Positions 37,153 through 44,816 of a DNA stretch of 64,000 bases are shown here, piece after piece. A model generated the notes under the pieces. The model did no database searches. It worked only from the letters and a program-made list of their open reading frames with translations, and had not been told where the DNA came from. Both the position numbers and the translations under genes were made by a program. Positions within the stretch are counted from its first letter, which is position 1. Each line of letters starts with the position of its first letter. The DNA is from Spirochaetaceae bacterium (GTDB lineage Bacteria > Spirochaetota > Spirochaetia > Treponematales > Treponemataceae), in NCBI GenBank assembly GCA_017453745.1, contig JAFTEH010000069.1, positions 1 to 64,000 of the forward strand. The letters run 5' to 3'.

Positions 37153-37197
37153 TTTAGGCGGTTTGTCAACCGCCTAAATACAAGTATACTTGTATTT
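37153..37197 (-). repeat. Two-hairpin element, copy 5
   Basis: In gene direction: CAAAAAAA, 22-bp palindrome AAATACAAGTATACTTGTAT (37176-37197), then an 11-bp stem (37153-37178) with TTGACA at the loop, then AAAAAATTTTTTTT, GGAGG and the ATG. Confidence 0.72.
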
Positions 37198-37214
37198 TTT
37201 TGAAGGAGTTTTTG

Positions 37215-37280
37215 CGAGATTGTTTCGCTAGCTAAGGATCATGTAAACTGGTCATTGCGAGCGAAGCGAAGCAATCTCGT
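37215..37280. repeat. REP-like palindrome
   Basis: GCGAGATTGTTTCGCTAG...GTCATTGCGAGCGAAGCGAA: one full copy of the REP family. The rest of 37281-37513 holds no supported gene. Confidence 0.7.
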
Positions 37281-37513
37281 GGTAAGTATCACACGGATTC
37301 CGTTGCTAACGCACGCCGATTAACATCGGCTCAGGCTACTGGTAGTTAACGCACAGGCTACGGTGGATTGAGGGTTGGAGAGCGTGAAAGATCCCCTTTT
37401 TTGCCACACGGATTTGGAAATTCCTACGGAATTTCGTGGCTATAGTTACTGGCTAGGGTATTGAAAAAGATAGTTCCTTAGAATTTCGCTCAGTAGCCTA
37501 TAAAACTTAAAAG

Positions 37514-38707
37514 CTAATGCCTACCTCGTGCAATGCTGGGGGCCACTGTAGCAACATTACGCCAAGAAATGTAGCCGCTCGAAAACTCTGAAGCACTACT
37601 GTTTTTTTCGCCGCCGTAGATGATGTTTGTGTTTTCGGTTTTGATACCAGACAAGGTTTGCAATTTTTTTAAGTTTACCATAAAGTCTCTGTTCATAGTT
37701 TCGCAAGCCTTTATTTCGTATGCAAAGGTTTCAAGATTTTTTTCTTCTATTATGTCAACCTCTAAACCATTGCTATCACGCCAAAAATACAAGTTGTCAT
37801 TCAAGCCTTCAAATAAGTTTTTTTTATACAATTCTGAAACGATAAAGTTTTCAAATAACGCACCTCGCATATAAAATGTTTCGATTTGTTCGGCTTGAGT
37901 AATACCTAAAAGCGAAGCAACGAGACCGGTATCATAAAAATACATCTTTGCATTTTTGATGAGCCTTTTTCCAAAGTTTTTGTGGTAGGGTTTTAAAAAA
38001 TAAATAATGTAACTCGTTTCTAAAACGGAAAGCCAAGCTTCCACAGTCTTTCGGCTAATACCACAGTCGTCTGCCAAAGCCGAAACTTGTAATAGTTGTG
38101 AGCACCTACCTGCACATAGTTTTAAAAATTTATGGAATGTTGACACATCACTAATGTTTTTCAAGAGTCTCACATCGCGTTCAATGTATGTTTGTGTGTA
38201 CGCAGGATAAAAATCAATGGGGTCGATGTTCTTGTCGTAAATACGCGGGTACATCCCTTTGTAAAGCACTTGATTTACCGTTTCTGGCAAAAGCGAGGCG
38301 TTTTTAAGCTCATCCACAGAAAAAGGGGCTAAAGTCAAAAGGGCAGTCCTTCCGGCAAGGCTTTGGCTTATAGATTGCATCAACAAAAGATTATGGCTAC
38401 CGGTAAGAACATAAACACCAGTTTCATTGCGTAAGTCAATCGCCGTTTGGATATAAGAGAGCAGGCTTGGAACTCGTTGGATTTCATCGATAATGGTTTT
38501 ATCTTTATATATGGATAAAAAGTGGCGTGGGTCTGTTTCGGCTACCTGTCGGATGTCCAAATCTTCAAGGGAAACATATTTGTAGTCTGGCAAGAGGTGC
38601 TTTAACAAGGTAGATTTTCCACATTGCCTACAACCTGTCAATGTAACAACTGGATATGTCTTGAGAAGCTTTTGTATTCTTGTGCTCAATGTTCTCTCTA
38701 TAATCAT
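37514..38707 (-). CDS. AAA ATPase with DUF4143 domain
   Basis: About 397 residues. Walker A GCRQCGKSTL (near residue 26), Walker B-like TIIDEIQRVP, and a sensor TGSHNLLLM form the N-terminal AAA domain; the C-terminal DUF4143 part has a PDDEXK-like pattern (ENFIVSEL, EVDIIEE, EIKA). Such proteins are common in mobile and surface-gene regions; their role is unclear. The start is uncertain: ATGs at 38749 and 38707 are in frame and neither has a good ribosome site. The sequence differs from the DUF4143 fragments at 25.8 and 30.8 kb. Confidence 0.85.
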   Translation of the reverse strand: MIIERTLSTRIQKLLKTYPVVTLTGCRQCGKSTLLKHLLPDYKYVSLEDLDIRQVAETDPRHFLSIYKDKTIIDEIQRVPSLLSYIQTAIDLRNETGVYVLTGSHNLLLMQSISQSLAGRTALLTLAPFSVDELKNASLLPETVNQVLYKGMYPRIYDKNIDPIDFYPAYTQTYIERDVRLLKNISDVSTFHKFLKLCAGRCSQLLQVSALADDCGISRKTVEAWLSVLETSYIIYFLKPYHKNFGKRLIKNAKMYFYDTGLVASLLGITQAEQIETFYMRGALFENFIVSELYKKNLFEGLNDNLYFWRDSNGLEVDIIEEKNLETFAYEIKACETMNRDFMVNLKKLQTLSGIKTENTNIIYGGEKNSSASEFSSGYISWRNVATVAPSIARGRH

Positions 38708-39097
38708 ATCTTGTATTGTAGCATATTTTATGTAAATTGTATAGTCCATTGGACAAATTACATAAACTTTATCAAAGATTTGTTGTTATGAGAAAAACAA
38801 TTATCACCAACAGATTCCAAATTGTATACGCAATTTCTTCAATTCATTATTACGGCATTAAAGTGGCTGAAAATGAAAAAAATTAAAAATGGTAATGCTA
38901 ACTATCACTTAAGGAAGATTCGCTCACACTACTCTGTCCGCTTGTACCATGCGATAAAGGCGTGTATGTTTACCAGATTACAAAACAAGCATTAACACTA
39001 TAGCGTAGCCTAACACTATAAAAAAGTAAAAAAAAGCCGATAACTATTATGGGTTTTTAAGGTAAGAAAGCCACTCATCGTTTTTAGGATATGCGTT
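38708..39097. other. Intergenic stretch before cas1
   Basis: No supported gene. There is a 33-codon frame from about 38788 (MRKTIITNRF...) with no ribosome site, and GCCTAACACTATAAAAAAG near 39008. No CRISPR repeat is present. Confidence 0.4.
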
Positions 39098-40078
39098 ATG
39101 ATGAGTACAAAAGATTTTGAGTTTAAGCAGATAGCTTTTGTTTTTACGAGCGAAGGCGAAAAGATTAGTTTTAAAAATGACAACATCATTGTAACTGATG
39201 CTGACGGAAATATGAAACATCAGTCAAGTTGTTATCGTCTTTTTATTTTATTTATCTGTGGCGATTATTGTCTTACCACTGGACTACTTGACCGCTCTAA
39301 AAAGTTTGGTTTTTCAATTTGCTTTATGACACCGAACTTGCGCGTAACAACAATGCTCCCATCCAAAGCAGAAGGCAATGTGCTTTTACGACAAAAGCAA
39401 TACGCATACAACAAAACTGACATTGCTGCACACATCATTTCTAACAAGATTCACAATCAACTTAAACTTCTAAAAAAGAAACGACAAAAAACTGAAAGCG
39501 ACAAAGAAACTATTTTTAAACTGACCACTTTTGAAAAAGATGTTTTACAACCTAATCTTTCTCGTCAAGAGATTATGGGGATTGAGGGAATCTGTGCTAA
39601 ACTTTATTTTAAATCCTTGTTTCAAAATCATAACTGGAAGGCTCGCCGTCCTCGTACAAAAATTGACATTACAAATACGCTTATGGATATTGGCTACACG
39701 ATACTTTTTAATATTATACATGCACTTTTAGAAATGTATGGTTTTGATGTGTATGTCGGTGTACTTCACACACAGTTTTTTCATCGTAAATCTTTGGTCT
39801 GCGATTTAGAAGAACCATTCCGTCCGATTGTTGATGAAGCAATTTTAAAAGCGCTTAATTTGAAACAAGTAAGCGAAAAAGATTTTTGGAAAAATCAAAA
39901 TCAGTATATTTTGCCTTGGAAAAATTCTAAAAAATATGTTGGTTTGATTTTAAAAGCAATTATTGAACAGAAAAATGAAATGTTTTTGTACTTGCAAACT
40001 TTTTATCGAGCCTTTATGCGAGAAAAAAGAGCATGCGAGTTTCCTGTATTTGAAATACTTGACACTAAGGAGATATGA
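39098..40078 (+). CDS. cas1: CRISPR integrase Cas1
   Basis: 326 residues. Cas1 integrates new spacers with Cas2. The metal ligands are the Glu in IMGIEGICAK (near residue 163), His in GVLHTQ (near 224) and the acidic pair in DLEEPFRPIVDEAIL (near 240-250). The N-terminal beta domain (about 1-80) is less conserved. The start is MM; the first ATG has AGGAT before it. It sits about 20 kb from cas4 but on the same strand. The array is far to the left, which is unusual. Confidence 0.95.
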   Translation: MMSTKDFEFKQIAFVFTSEGEKISFKNDNIIVTDADGNMKHQSSCYRLFILFICGDYCLTTGLLDRSKKFGFSICFMTPNLRVTTMLPSKAEGNVLLRQKQYAYNKTDIAAHIISNKIHNQLKLLKKKRQKTESDKETIFKLTTFEKDVLQPNLSRQEIMGIEGICAKLYFKSLFQNHNWKARRPRTKIDITNTLMDIGYTILFNIIHALLEMYGFDVYVGVLHTQFFHRKSLVCDLEEPFRPIVDEAILKALNLKQVSEKDFWKNQNQYILPWKNSKKYVGLILKAIIEQKNEMFLYLQTFYRAFMREKRACEFPVFEILDTKEI

Positions 40079-40212
40079 CAAAAATTACATCCGTGCAATT
40101 TTTGTCAATAGCAGTTTGCTCAAATATGTTGCTTTTACAAACTGAGATTCGTTGCCTCCGTGCAACACCGCTAATGCGGAATTTTTTAAGGAGATATGAT
40201 GCTTTTAATTAG
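40075..40212 (+). other. Possible 45-codon frame between cas1 and cas2
   Basis: It starts in ATGA overlap with the cas1 stop after AAGGAG and ends inside cas2. The ribosome site is only two bases from the ATG and the product (MTKITSVQFLSIAVC...) has no recognised family. The same 12 bases AAGGAGATATGA recur before cas2 (40188), so this may be a duplicated start region and not a gene. Confidence 0.2.
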
Positions 40213-40474
40213 TTATGACATTAGTAATGACAAGGTACGCACCAAATTTTCAAAATACCTTTCAAAGTTTGGTTTTCGGTTGCAGTATTCTGTTTTTGAA
40301 ATAACAAATAGCGAAACAGTTTTACGAAACATTGAAACAGAAATCAAAAACACTTATATGAAAAATTTCACCGAAGAGGATAGCATCATTATTTTTAACT
40401 TGTCAGAAACCTGCAAAAAAACATGCTACGGCTACGCTAAAAACGAAGAAAAAGATTTTTTTGTCATTGGCTAG
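40199..40474 (+). CDS. cas2: CRISPR adaptation protein Cas2
   Basis: 91 residues, MLLISYDISNDKVRTKF: the ferredoxin-like Cas2 with the first beta strand ending in Asp, then FGFRLQYSVFEI and a C-terminal strand DFFVIG. It bridges two Cas1 dimers during spacer integration. AAGGAG is 5 bases before this ATG; the ATG three bases earlier is too close. Confidence 0.93.
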   Translation: MLLISYDISNDKVRTKFSKYLSKFGFRLQYSVFEITNSETVLRNIETEIKNTYMKNFTEEDSIIIFNLSETCKKTCYGYAKNEEKDFFVIG

Positions 40475-40512
40475 ACTTTAGAGATACCCGATGTATACAA
40501 CACCATCATAAC

Positions 40513-40541
40513 TTGAATTTTGATGTGCGGTTTGCTATAAT
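40513..40541 (+). promoter_or_regulatory. Promoter of the methyltransferase (leaderless)
   Basis: TTGAAT (40513-40518), 17 bp, TATAAT (40536-40541). The ATG is only 7 bases after the -10 box, so the transcript would begin at or next to the start codon. Confidence 0.7.
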
Positions 40542-40548
40542 CATAAGC

Positions 40549-41295
40549 ATGAATTACCAAGACATAAATGCAAAAACGATTGACAGGTGGATTGACGAAG
40601 GGTGGCAGTGGGGAAAACCTATTTCACACGAAACATACTTAAAAGCTTTGGCTGGTGAATGGGATGTGCTACTCACACCGACAAAGCCTGTTCCGCACGA
40701 GTGGCTTGGCAATTTACATGACAAAAAAATTTTAGGACTTGCTTGTGGTGGTGGACAACAAATGCCAATCTTTGCAGCACTTGGAGCTGACTGTACCGTT
40801 TTAGATTATTCGTCAAGGCAAATTGAAATGGAGCATTTGGTTGCACAACGAGAACAGTACACCATTCGTATTATTCAAGCGGACATGACAAAGCCACTTC
40901 CTTTTGATGATGGCGAGTTTGACATTATCTTTCATCCTGTTTCAAATTGCTATGTGGAAGATGTGCGTGCAATTTGGAAAGAGTGTTACCGCGTTTTAAA
41001 AAGAGGTGGCTATTTGCTTTCGGGTGTTGACCACTATATCAATCATATTGTAGATGAAAATGAAAAGACAATTATAAACTCACTTCCATTTAACCCATTA
41101 AAAAATCCCGAGCAAATGCAACAATTACAACAAAGTGATTCAGGAGTGCAGTTTTCTCATTCACTAGAAGAGCAAATCCAAGGTCAACTTGACACAGGTT
41201 TTCGCTTGCTTAATCTCTATGAAGATACTAACGGCGAGGGGAGACTACACGATTTACACATACCTACTTTTTTAGCAATGCGCTCGGTAAAGTAA
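40549..41295 (+). CDS. SAM-dependent methyltransferase
   Basis: 248 residues, class I Rossmann methyltransferase. The SAM motif is ILGLACGGGQQMPIFAALGA, with motif II VLDYS, then QADMTKPLPFDDGEFDII and VLKRGGYLLSG. The substrate is unknown; the closest style is the small-molecule UbiE/ubiquinone-type group. The ATG at 40549 is chosen because the upstream frame start (40513) lies in the promoter. It is independent of the cas genes. Confidence 0.88.
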   Translation: MNYQDINAKTIDRWIDEGWQWGKPISHETYLKALAGEWDVLLTPTKPVPHEWLGNLHDKKILGLACGGGQQMPIFAALGADCTVLDYSSRQIEMEHLVAQREQYTIRIIQADMTKPLPFDDGEFDIIFHPVSNCYVEDVRAIWKECYRVLKRGGYLLSGVDHYINHIVDENEKTIINSLPFNPLKNPEQMQQLQQSDSGVQFSHSLEEQIQGQLDTGFRLLNLYEDTNGEGRLHDLHIPTFLAMRSVK

Positions 41296-41375
41296 ATTTT
41301 CGTTTTATGCTTTTTTGCTCTAGCGGTTTTTGTTTTACAGTTCAATGCACAAGACATAAACGAGCAACAGCACTC

Positions 41376-41405
41376 TTGTCAAAATGGTCTAGCTTGGTGT
41401 ATAAT
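41376..41405 (+). promoter_or_regulatory. Promoter of the first toxin-antitoxin-like module
   Basis: TTGTCA (41376-41381), 18 bp, TATAAT (41400-41405), then GAGAGG and the ATG at 41428. The same 56-bp block recurs at 44496-44551 (TTGTCA 44502, TATAAT 44526). Confidence 0.72.
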
Positions 41406-41427
41406 ATGATGAGAGGAACATCAAAGA

Positions 41428-41810
41428 TGAAATATCCAATCTTGACACTTAATGATGATACAGAGTTCGTTCATTCACAAATGCTAGCCGATGGGAGTGT
41501 GGAAGTTTATATCGAAAAACCAGATGCAACTGATGGATTTCATAATGCTTCGTGCTATTTGCCGTCTTATCGCTGGGAAAATATAAACGGCTTTACTGAA
41601 ACAGAGATTGCCACATATCAAGAAATCATCGAGTCAATGGCACATCTAATAATTGAGTTTTCTAGAACAGGTGGATTCCAAAATGCCTCAAATTTAGTGC
41701 ATAATGGTGTGAGGAGAAAAGCAGTATCGTACTCGAAATTTGATTCAAAAATAAAAATTATGCAGGAAGAAGCTTTTGAAGAGATGACTTTTTCGTGGAA
41801 AGAGTTATAA
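41428..41810 (+). CDS. DUF4160-partner protein, C-terminally altered
   Basis: 127 residues. The first 87 match the 90-residue protein at 43954 almost exactly (MKYPILTLNDDTEFVHSQML). In that copy a DUF4160 gene overlaps the end. Here the DUF4160 gene has been lost, and translation runs on through a copy of the next module's promoter and ribosome site (NLVHNGVRRKAVSYS) for 40 codons. The family is an antitoxin-like small protein whose exact role is unknown. Confidence 0.65.
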
Positions 41811-41954
41811 TATTGAAAGGATAAAATGTAATGGCTTGGTCAACGAAATTTAAAAATATTTCCTTTGAAAATAAGGCTAGATTTCTCTATAATTTTCTTA
41901 AAATAAGACCTAAAGAAGCGAATCTGCTATAATGGTCATTGTCAGGTAATATAA

Positions 41955-43109
41955 ATGGGTAGTTTTTTTTCGAATGTGCATGTGCGTAAGACGGAAGGCA
42001 TTAGAGGTGAATCGCTTCAAAAGGTTTTGGCGGAAGCCCTTAAGACGCAAGGACTTCGTCAAGTTGAGAGTTTGGAAGAAGCGGACTTGTCGGTTTATGT
42101 TTATGCTGGCGAGGCATGGTTTTCTGTTTGCTCTGATGGAATCGAATTTTACACCGAAGAATCCACTAACCTGTGTAGGTCGCTTTCGGAAAACTTGAGT
42201 ACCGAAGTGTTGTCCATTGCCTGTTTTGACAGCGATTGCTTGACTCTAAACTTTATCAACCAAAAGATTTCCGTCGATGCCTTTGCAAAAATTGGAAAGT
42301 ACGCTAGTATCAAAAGGAGAACAACACTAGCACAGTGGAAAGGGATTGTCGATGACCTTGCCGCTTGGAAAGAAATATTAAATAGTAATTGGACCCTCGT
42401 TGATGAGGCATTAGACGAAATTGAACCCATGTTGACACTTGAAGTGGGGCAGGGGAGCTTTGCCGACGATTTGGCTATGGAGGACTACGCTGAAAAAACG
42501 ACGACCTATTATTATGCACTTCCTGAATCGGCAACCAAATCGGCACCACCTAAATTCATTTCCTACATAACACCGACATATTGCGAAATTGGAAGGCAAC
42601 AAACCTATAGTGTGCTTAACACTGGCGGAAAATCAAAGGGGCTTGCGATTGCATTTTCGGGAAATTATGTTGAGCATGAGGAGATTTATTTTCGCGAGGT
42701 GGAATTGTATTACCCTGGTCAGAACTCGAAACCTATCCCACTTAGTTTGGAAAAGCGACAATTGCCAAACGGGGTTTGGGTGTATTACGCGGAAGTGCCA
42801 GATTTTCAGATCCTCGAATGTGTGAAAGATGGCTTACCACCTCTTAGAAAGGTCGATGAGGAAATGAAGCGGAATTTTTCTGTAAGTTTTATTCCAGAGG
42901 GCAACCCACGAAAAGTTTTGGATATTACAGTGCATTTTATTCCCCTTAAAAATCGTGAAGGTCAATGTGTGTGGTGTGCTTGGTTGTTTGATGGTACCAA
43001 ACGTGCATTTATTGAACAATATAACAAGCACTGGAGTGAAGTAACGAAAGACCATAAGTCGACTAATATAAAACAGCTCAACATCGAAGACTATGATATT
43101 GATGAGTGA
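41955..43109 (+). CDS. Protein of unknown function, 384 residues
   Basis: Acidic cytoplasmic protein with no signal peptide or membrane segment. Two halves: residues 1-190, mixed alpha/beta with SIACFDSDCLTLNF; and a beta-rich second half (FISYITPTYCEIGRQQTYSV, GVWVYYAEVPDFQIL, VHFIPLKNREGQCVWCAWLF). A TATAAT lies about 25 bases before the ATG. The composition is like the neighbouring accessory genes. I do not recognise it. Confidence 0.6.
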   Translation: MGSFFSNVHVRKTEGIRGESLQKVLAEALKTQGLRQVESLEEADLSVYVYAGEAWFSVCSDGIEFYTEESTNLCRSLSENLSTEVLSIACFDSDCLTLNFINQKISVDAFAKIGKYASIKRRTTLAQWKGIVDDLAAWKEILNSNWTLVDEALDEIEPMLTLEVGQGSFADDLAMEDYAEKTTTYYYALPESATKSAPPKFISYITPTYCEIGRQQTYSVLNTGGKSKGLAIAFSGNYVEHEEIYFREVELYYPGQNSKPIPLSLEKRQLPNGVWVYYAEVPDFQILECVKDGLPPLRKVDEEMKRNFSVSFIPEGNPRKVLDITVHFIPLKNREGQCVWCAWLFDGTKRAFIEQYNKHWSEVTKDHKSTNIKQLNIEDYDIDE

Positions 43110-43164
43110 GGTAAAGAAACAACATGGTTAATCGGTGCTAAGCATTGGTTAAGCCGCATACAAA

Positions 43165-43225
43165 CAAAACCAGATGAAACCGATGGCTTTCATAATACCC
43201 CTTGCCAAAACCCTCAAGTTTAGTG
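43165..43225 (+). pseudogene. Deleted copy of the DUF4160-partner module
   Basis: AAACCAGATGAAACCGATGG and CTTTCATAAT match codons 37-47 of the partner gene, then jump to CCAAAACCCTCAAGTTTAG, which matches its end. About 120 bases are missing. It leads into the promoter TAGTGTATAATGG of the next pair. Confidence 0.65.
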
Positions 43226-43250
43226 TATAATGGTGTGAGGAGTGGCGAAA

Positions 43251-43514
43251 ATGACTGATACTTTTTTAGAAAACTATAATACATTAACCAGAGAGCAAAA
43301 GTCCATTGTGGAAACATTGGTTTTCTCGCTAGCCAAGATGAATAACAAGGCTAATAGTGAATCTCCCAATAAAAAAGCCATTCAAGACAACGGTATGACA
43401 AAAGAGAAAACGCTTGCTTTATTTGAAGAGTTGGCAGGAAGCCTAAATGTGCCTGCTGATTTTGATTGGCGTAAAGAAAAAGTTGCGTATTTGGAAGAAA
43501 AGTATGGGTTATAG
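43251..43514 (+). CDS. Antitoxin of a PIN-domain toxin pair
   Basis: 87 residues, TFLENYNTLTREQKSIVETL, then a linker and a C-terminal segment DFDWRKEKVAYLEEKYGL. GAGGAG lies 7 bases before the ATG. It is followed two bases later by the PIN toxin gene. A frameshifted copy stands alone at 44552. Likely binds the toxin through its C-terminal end. Confidence 0.78.
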   Translation: MTDTFLENYNTLTREQKSIVETLVFSLAKMNNKANSESPNKKAIQDNGMTKEKTLALFEELAGSLNVPADFDWRKEKVAYLEEKYGL

Positions 43515-43515
43515 T

Positions 43516-43932
43516 ATGAGAGTATTGCTCGATACAAATATCATTCTATATTGGCTGATTCCTGATAATTTGTTTCATACAAACGCTAGGACAATTATAA
43601 AGCACTGTTTGGATGGTAAGATAAAAGGATATGTAACTTCCCATTCTTTGACCGATGTTTTTTATATTTGCCGAAAGCATTTTAGTATCGAGCAGCTCCA
43701 GAATTTGCTGTTGCTACTTGTTTCTAATTTTGAGATATTGGTAGAAGAAAAAGCCGACTTTATGAGTGTCTTAAAAGAAACCCAGTTTTTTGATTTAGAA
43801 GATGGGCTACAAATGGTATGTGCTAAAAATGCGGATTTAGACTATATAGTTACAGAAAACTTAAAAGACTTTAAAAATTCTAAAGTTAAGGCTATTAGTA
43901 TTGAAACTGCGTTAAAAGGATTTAGTGTATAA
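43516..43932 (+). CDS. PIN-domain toxin (VapC-like)
   Basis: 138 residues. RVLLDTNIILYWLIPDN supplies the first acidic residue of the PIN site; later ones fall in SHSLTDVFYICRKHF, DLEDGLQMVCAKNADLDYIV and TENLKDF. Likely a ribonuclease toxin that cuts tRNA or mRNA under stress. The ATG at 43516 directly follows the antitoxin stop. Confidence 0.88.
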   Translation: MRVLLDTNIILYWLIPDNLFHTNARTIIKHCLDGKIKGYVTSHSLTDVFYICRKHFSIEQLQNLLLLLVSNFEILVEEKADFMSVLKETQFFDLEDGLQMVCAKNADLDYIVTENLKDFKNSKVKAISIETALKGFSV

Positions 43933-43953
43933 TAGATGCGAGGAGTGGCGGAA

Positions 43954-44226
43954 ATGAAATATCCAATCTTGACACTTAATGATGATACAGAGTTCGTTCA
44001 TTCACAAATGCTAGCCGATGGGAGTGTGGAAGTTTATATCGAAAAACCAGATGAAGTCGATGGCTTTCATAATGCTTCGTGTTATTTGCCGTCTTATCGG
44101 TGGGAAAATATAAACGGCTTTACTGAAACAGAGATTGCCACATATCAAGAAATCATTGAATCAATGGCTCATTTAATAATTGAGTTTTCCCAAACAGGTG
44201 GATTCCAAAATGCCTCAAGTTTTTAA
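43954..44226 (+). CDS. DUF4160-partner protein
   Basis: 90 residues, MKYPILTLNDDTEFVHSQML and a Glu-rich helical end. Overlaps the following DUF4160 gene by 17 bases, as a coupled pair. The promoter TAGTGTATAATAG lies inside the end of the PIN gene. The copies at 41428 and 43165 are altered or deleted. It is likely the regulator or antitoxin half of the pair, but that is an inference. Confidence 0.7.
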   Translation: MKYPILTLNDDTEFVHSQMLADGSVEVYIEKPDEVDGFHNASCYLPSYRWENINGFTETEIATYQEIIESMAHLIIEFSQTGGFQNASSF

Positions 44227-44488
44227 GATCGGGCCTTATTTTGTGTATTTTTGGGCAAATGAAGGATTACCGATTGAACCGATACATGTACATATTGCAG
44301 AAGGTAAACCGAAAATTGATGGTACAAAAGTTTGGATTACAAAAGCAGGAAAGTGTTTGTTAGCAAACAATAATTCAAGAATACCGAATCATGTTTTAAA
44401 CAATCTCTTAAGGATTATCGAAACTCGAACTTTTGAGATAATCAGAAAGTGGGAAGAAATGTTTGGTCGACTAGACTTTTATTGCTAG
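44210..44488 (+). CDS. DUF4160 protein
   Basis: 92 residues. MPQVFKIGPYFVYFWANEG, the HVHIAEGKPKI block and a helical end (WEEMFG) are typical of DUF4160, a family found beside small DUF2442-like proteins in presumed toxin-antitoxin pairs. Its activity is not known. Translation is coupled to the upstream gene by overlap. Confidence 0.82.
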   Translation: MPQVFKIGPYFVYFWANEGLPIEPIHVHIAEGKPKIDGTKVWITKAGKCLLANNNSRIPNHVLNNLLRIIETRTFEIIRKWEEMFGRLDFYC

Positions 44489-44551
44489 AAACTAAGCACT
44501 CTTGTCAAAATGCTCTGGCTTGGTGTATAATGTGATGAGAGGCGTGACAAA

Positions 44552-44793
44552 ATGAGTGATACTTTTTTAGAAAACTATAACACATTAACCAGAGAGCAAA
44601 AGTCCATTGTGGAAACATTGGTTAGCTCTTTAGCTAAGATGAATAAAAAGGATAAGGCTGGAACACCAATAAAAAGGCACTTCAAGATAGTGATATGACA
44701 AAAGAGAAAACGCTTGCTTTGTTTGAAGAATTGATAGGTAGCCTAAAGGTGCCTGCCGATTTTGATTGGCATAAAGAAAAAGTTGGTGAATGA
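44552..44793 (+). pseudogene. Frameshifted antitoxin copy
   Basis: Near copy of the antitoxin at 43251 (TFLENYNTLTREQKSIVETL). The frame breaks near 44672 (CACCAATAAAAAGG lacks one base against the intact copy) and resumes as MTKEKTLALFEELIGSL to DFDWHKEKVGE. No toxin gene follows. Preceded by TTGTCA-18-TATAAT. Confidence 0.78.
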
Positions 44794-44816
44794 TTATAAT
44801 GAATTTAGGAATCAAT

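Noticed and set aside
935-37197. TTGACA in the two-hairpin elements as ordinary -35 boxes
   Set aside because: No copy has a recognisable -10 at 15-19 bp downstream in gene direction; the sequence there is T-rich or GC stem. The conserved part is the pairing.
38788-38890. A 33-codon frame MRKTIITNRFQIVYAIS upstream of cas1
   Set aside because: No ribosome site, no recognised family and no coupling to cas1.
39000-40200. A second CRISPR array near cas1-cas2
   Set aside because: I searched by eye for the repeat core CTACTATTGTAG on both strands here and found none.
40536-40549. Start of the methyltransferase at 40513
   Set aside because: That start lies in the -35 box of a well-formed promoter; the ATG at 40549 fits a leaderless transcript.
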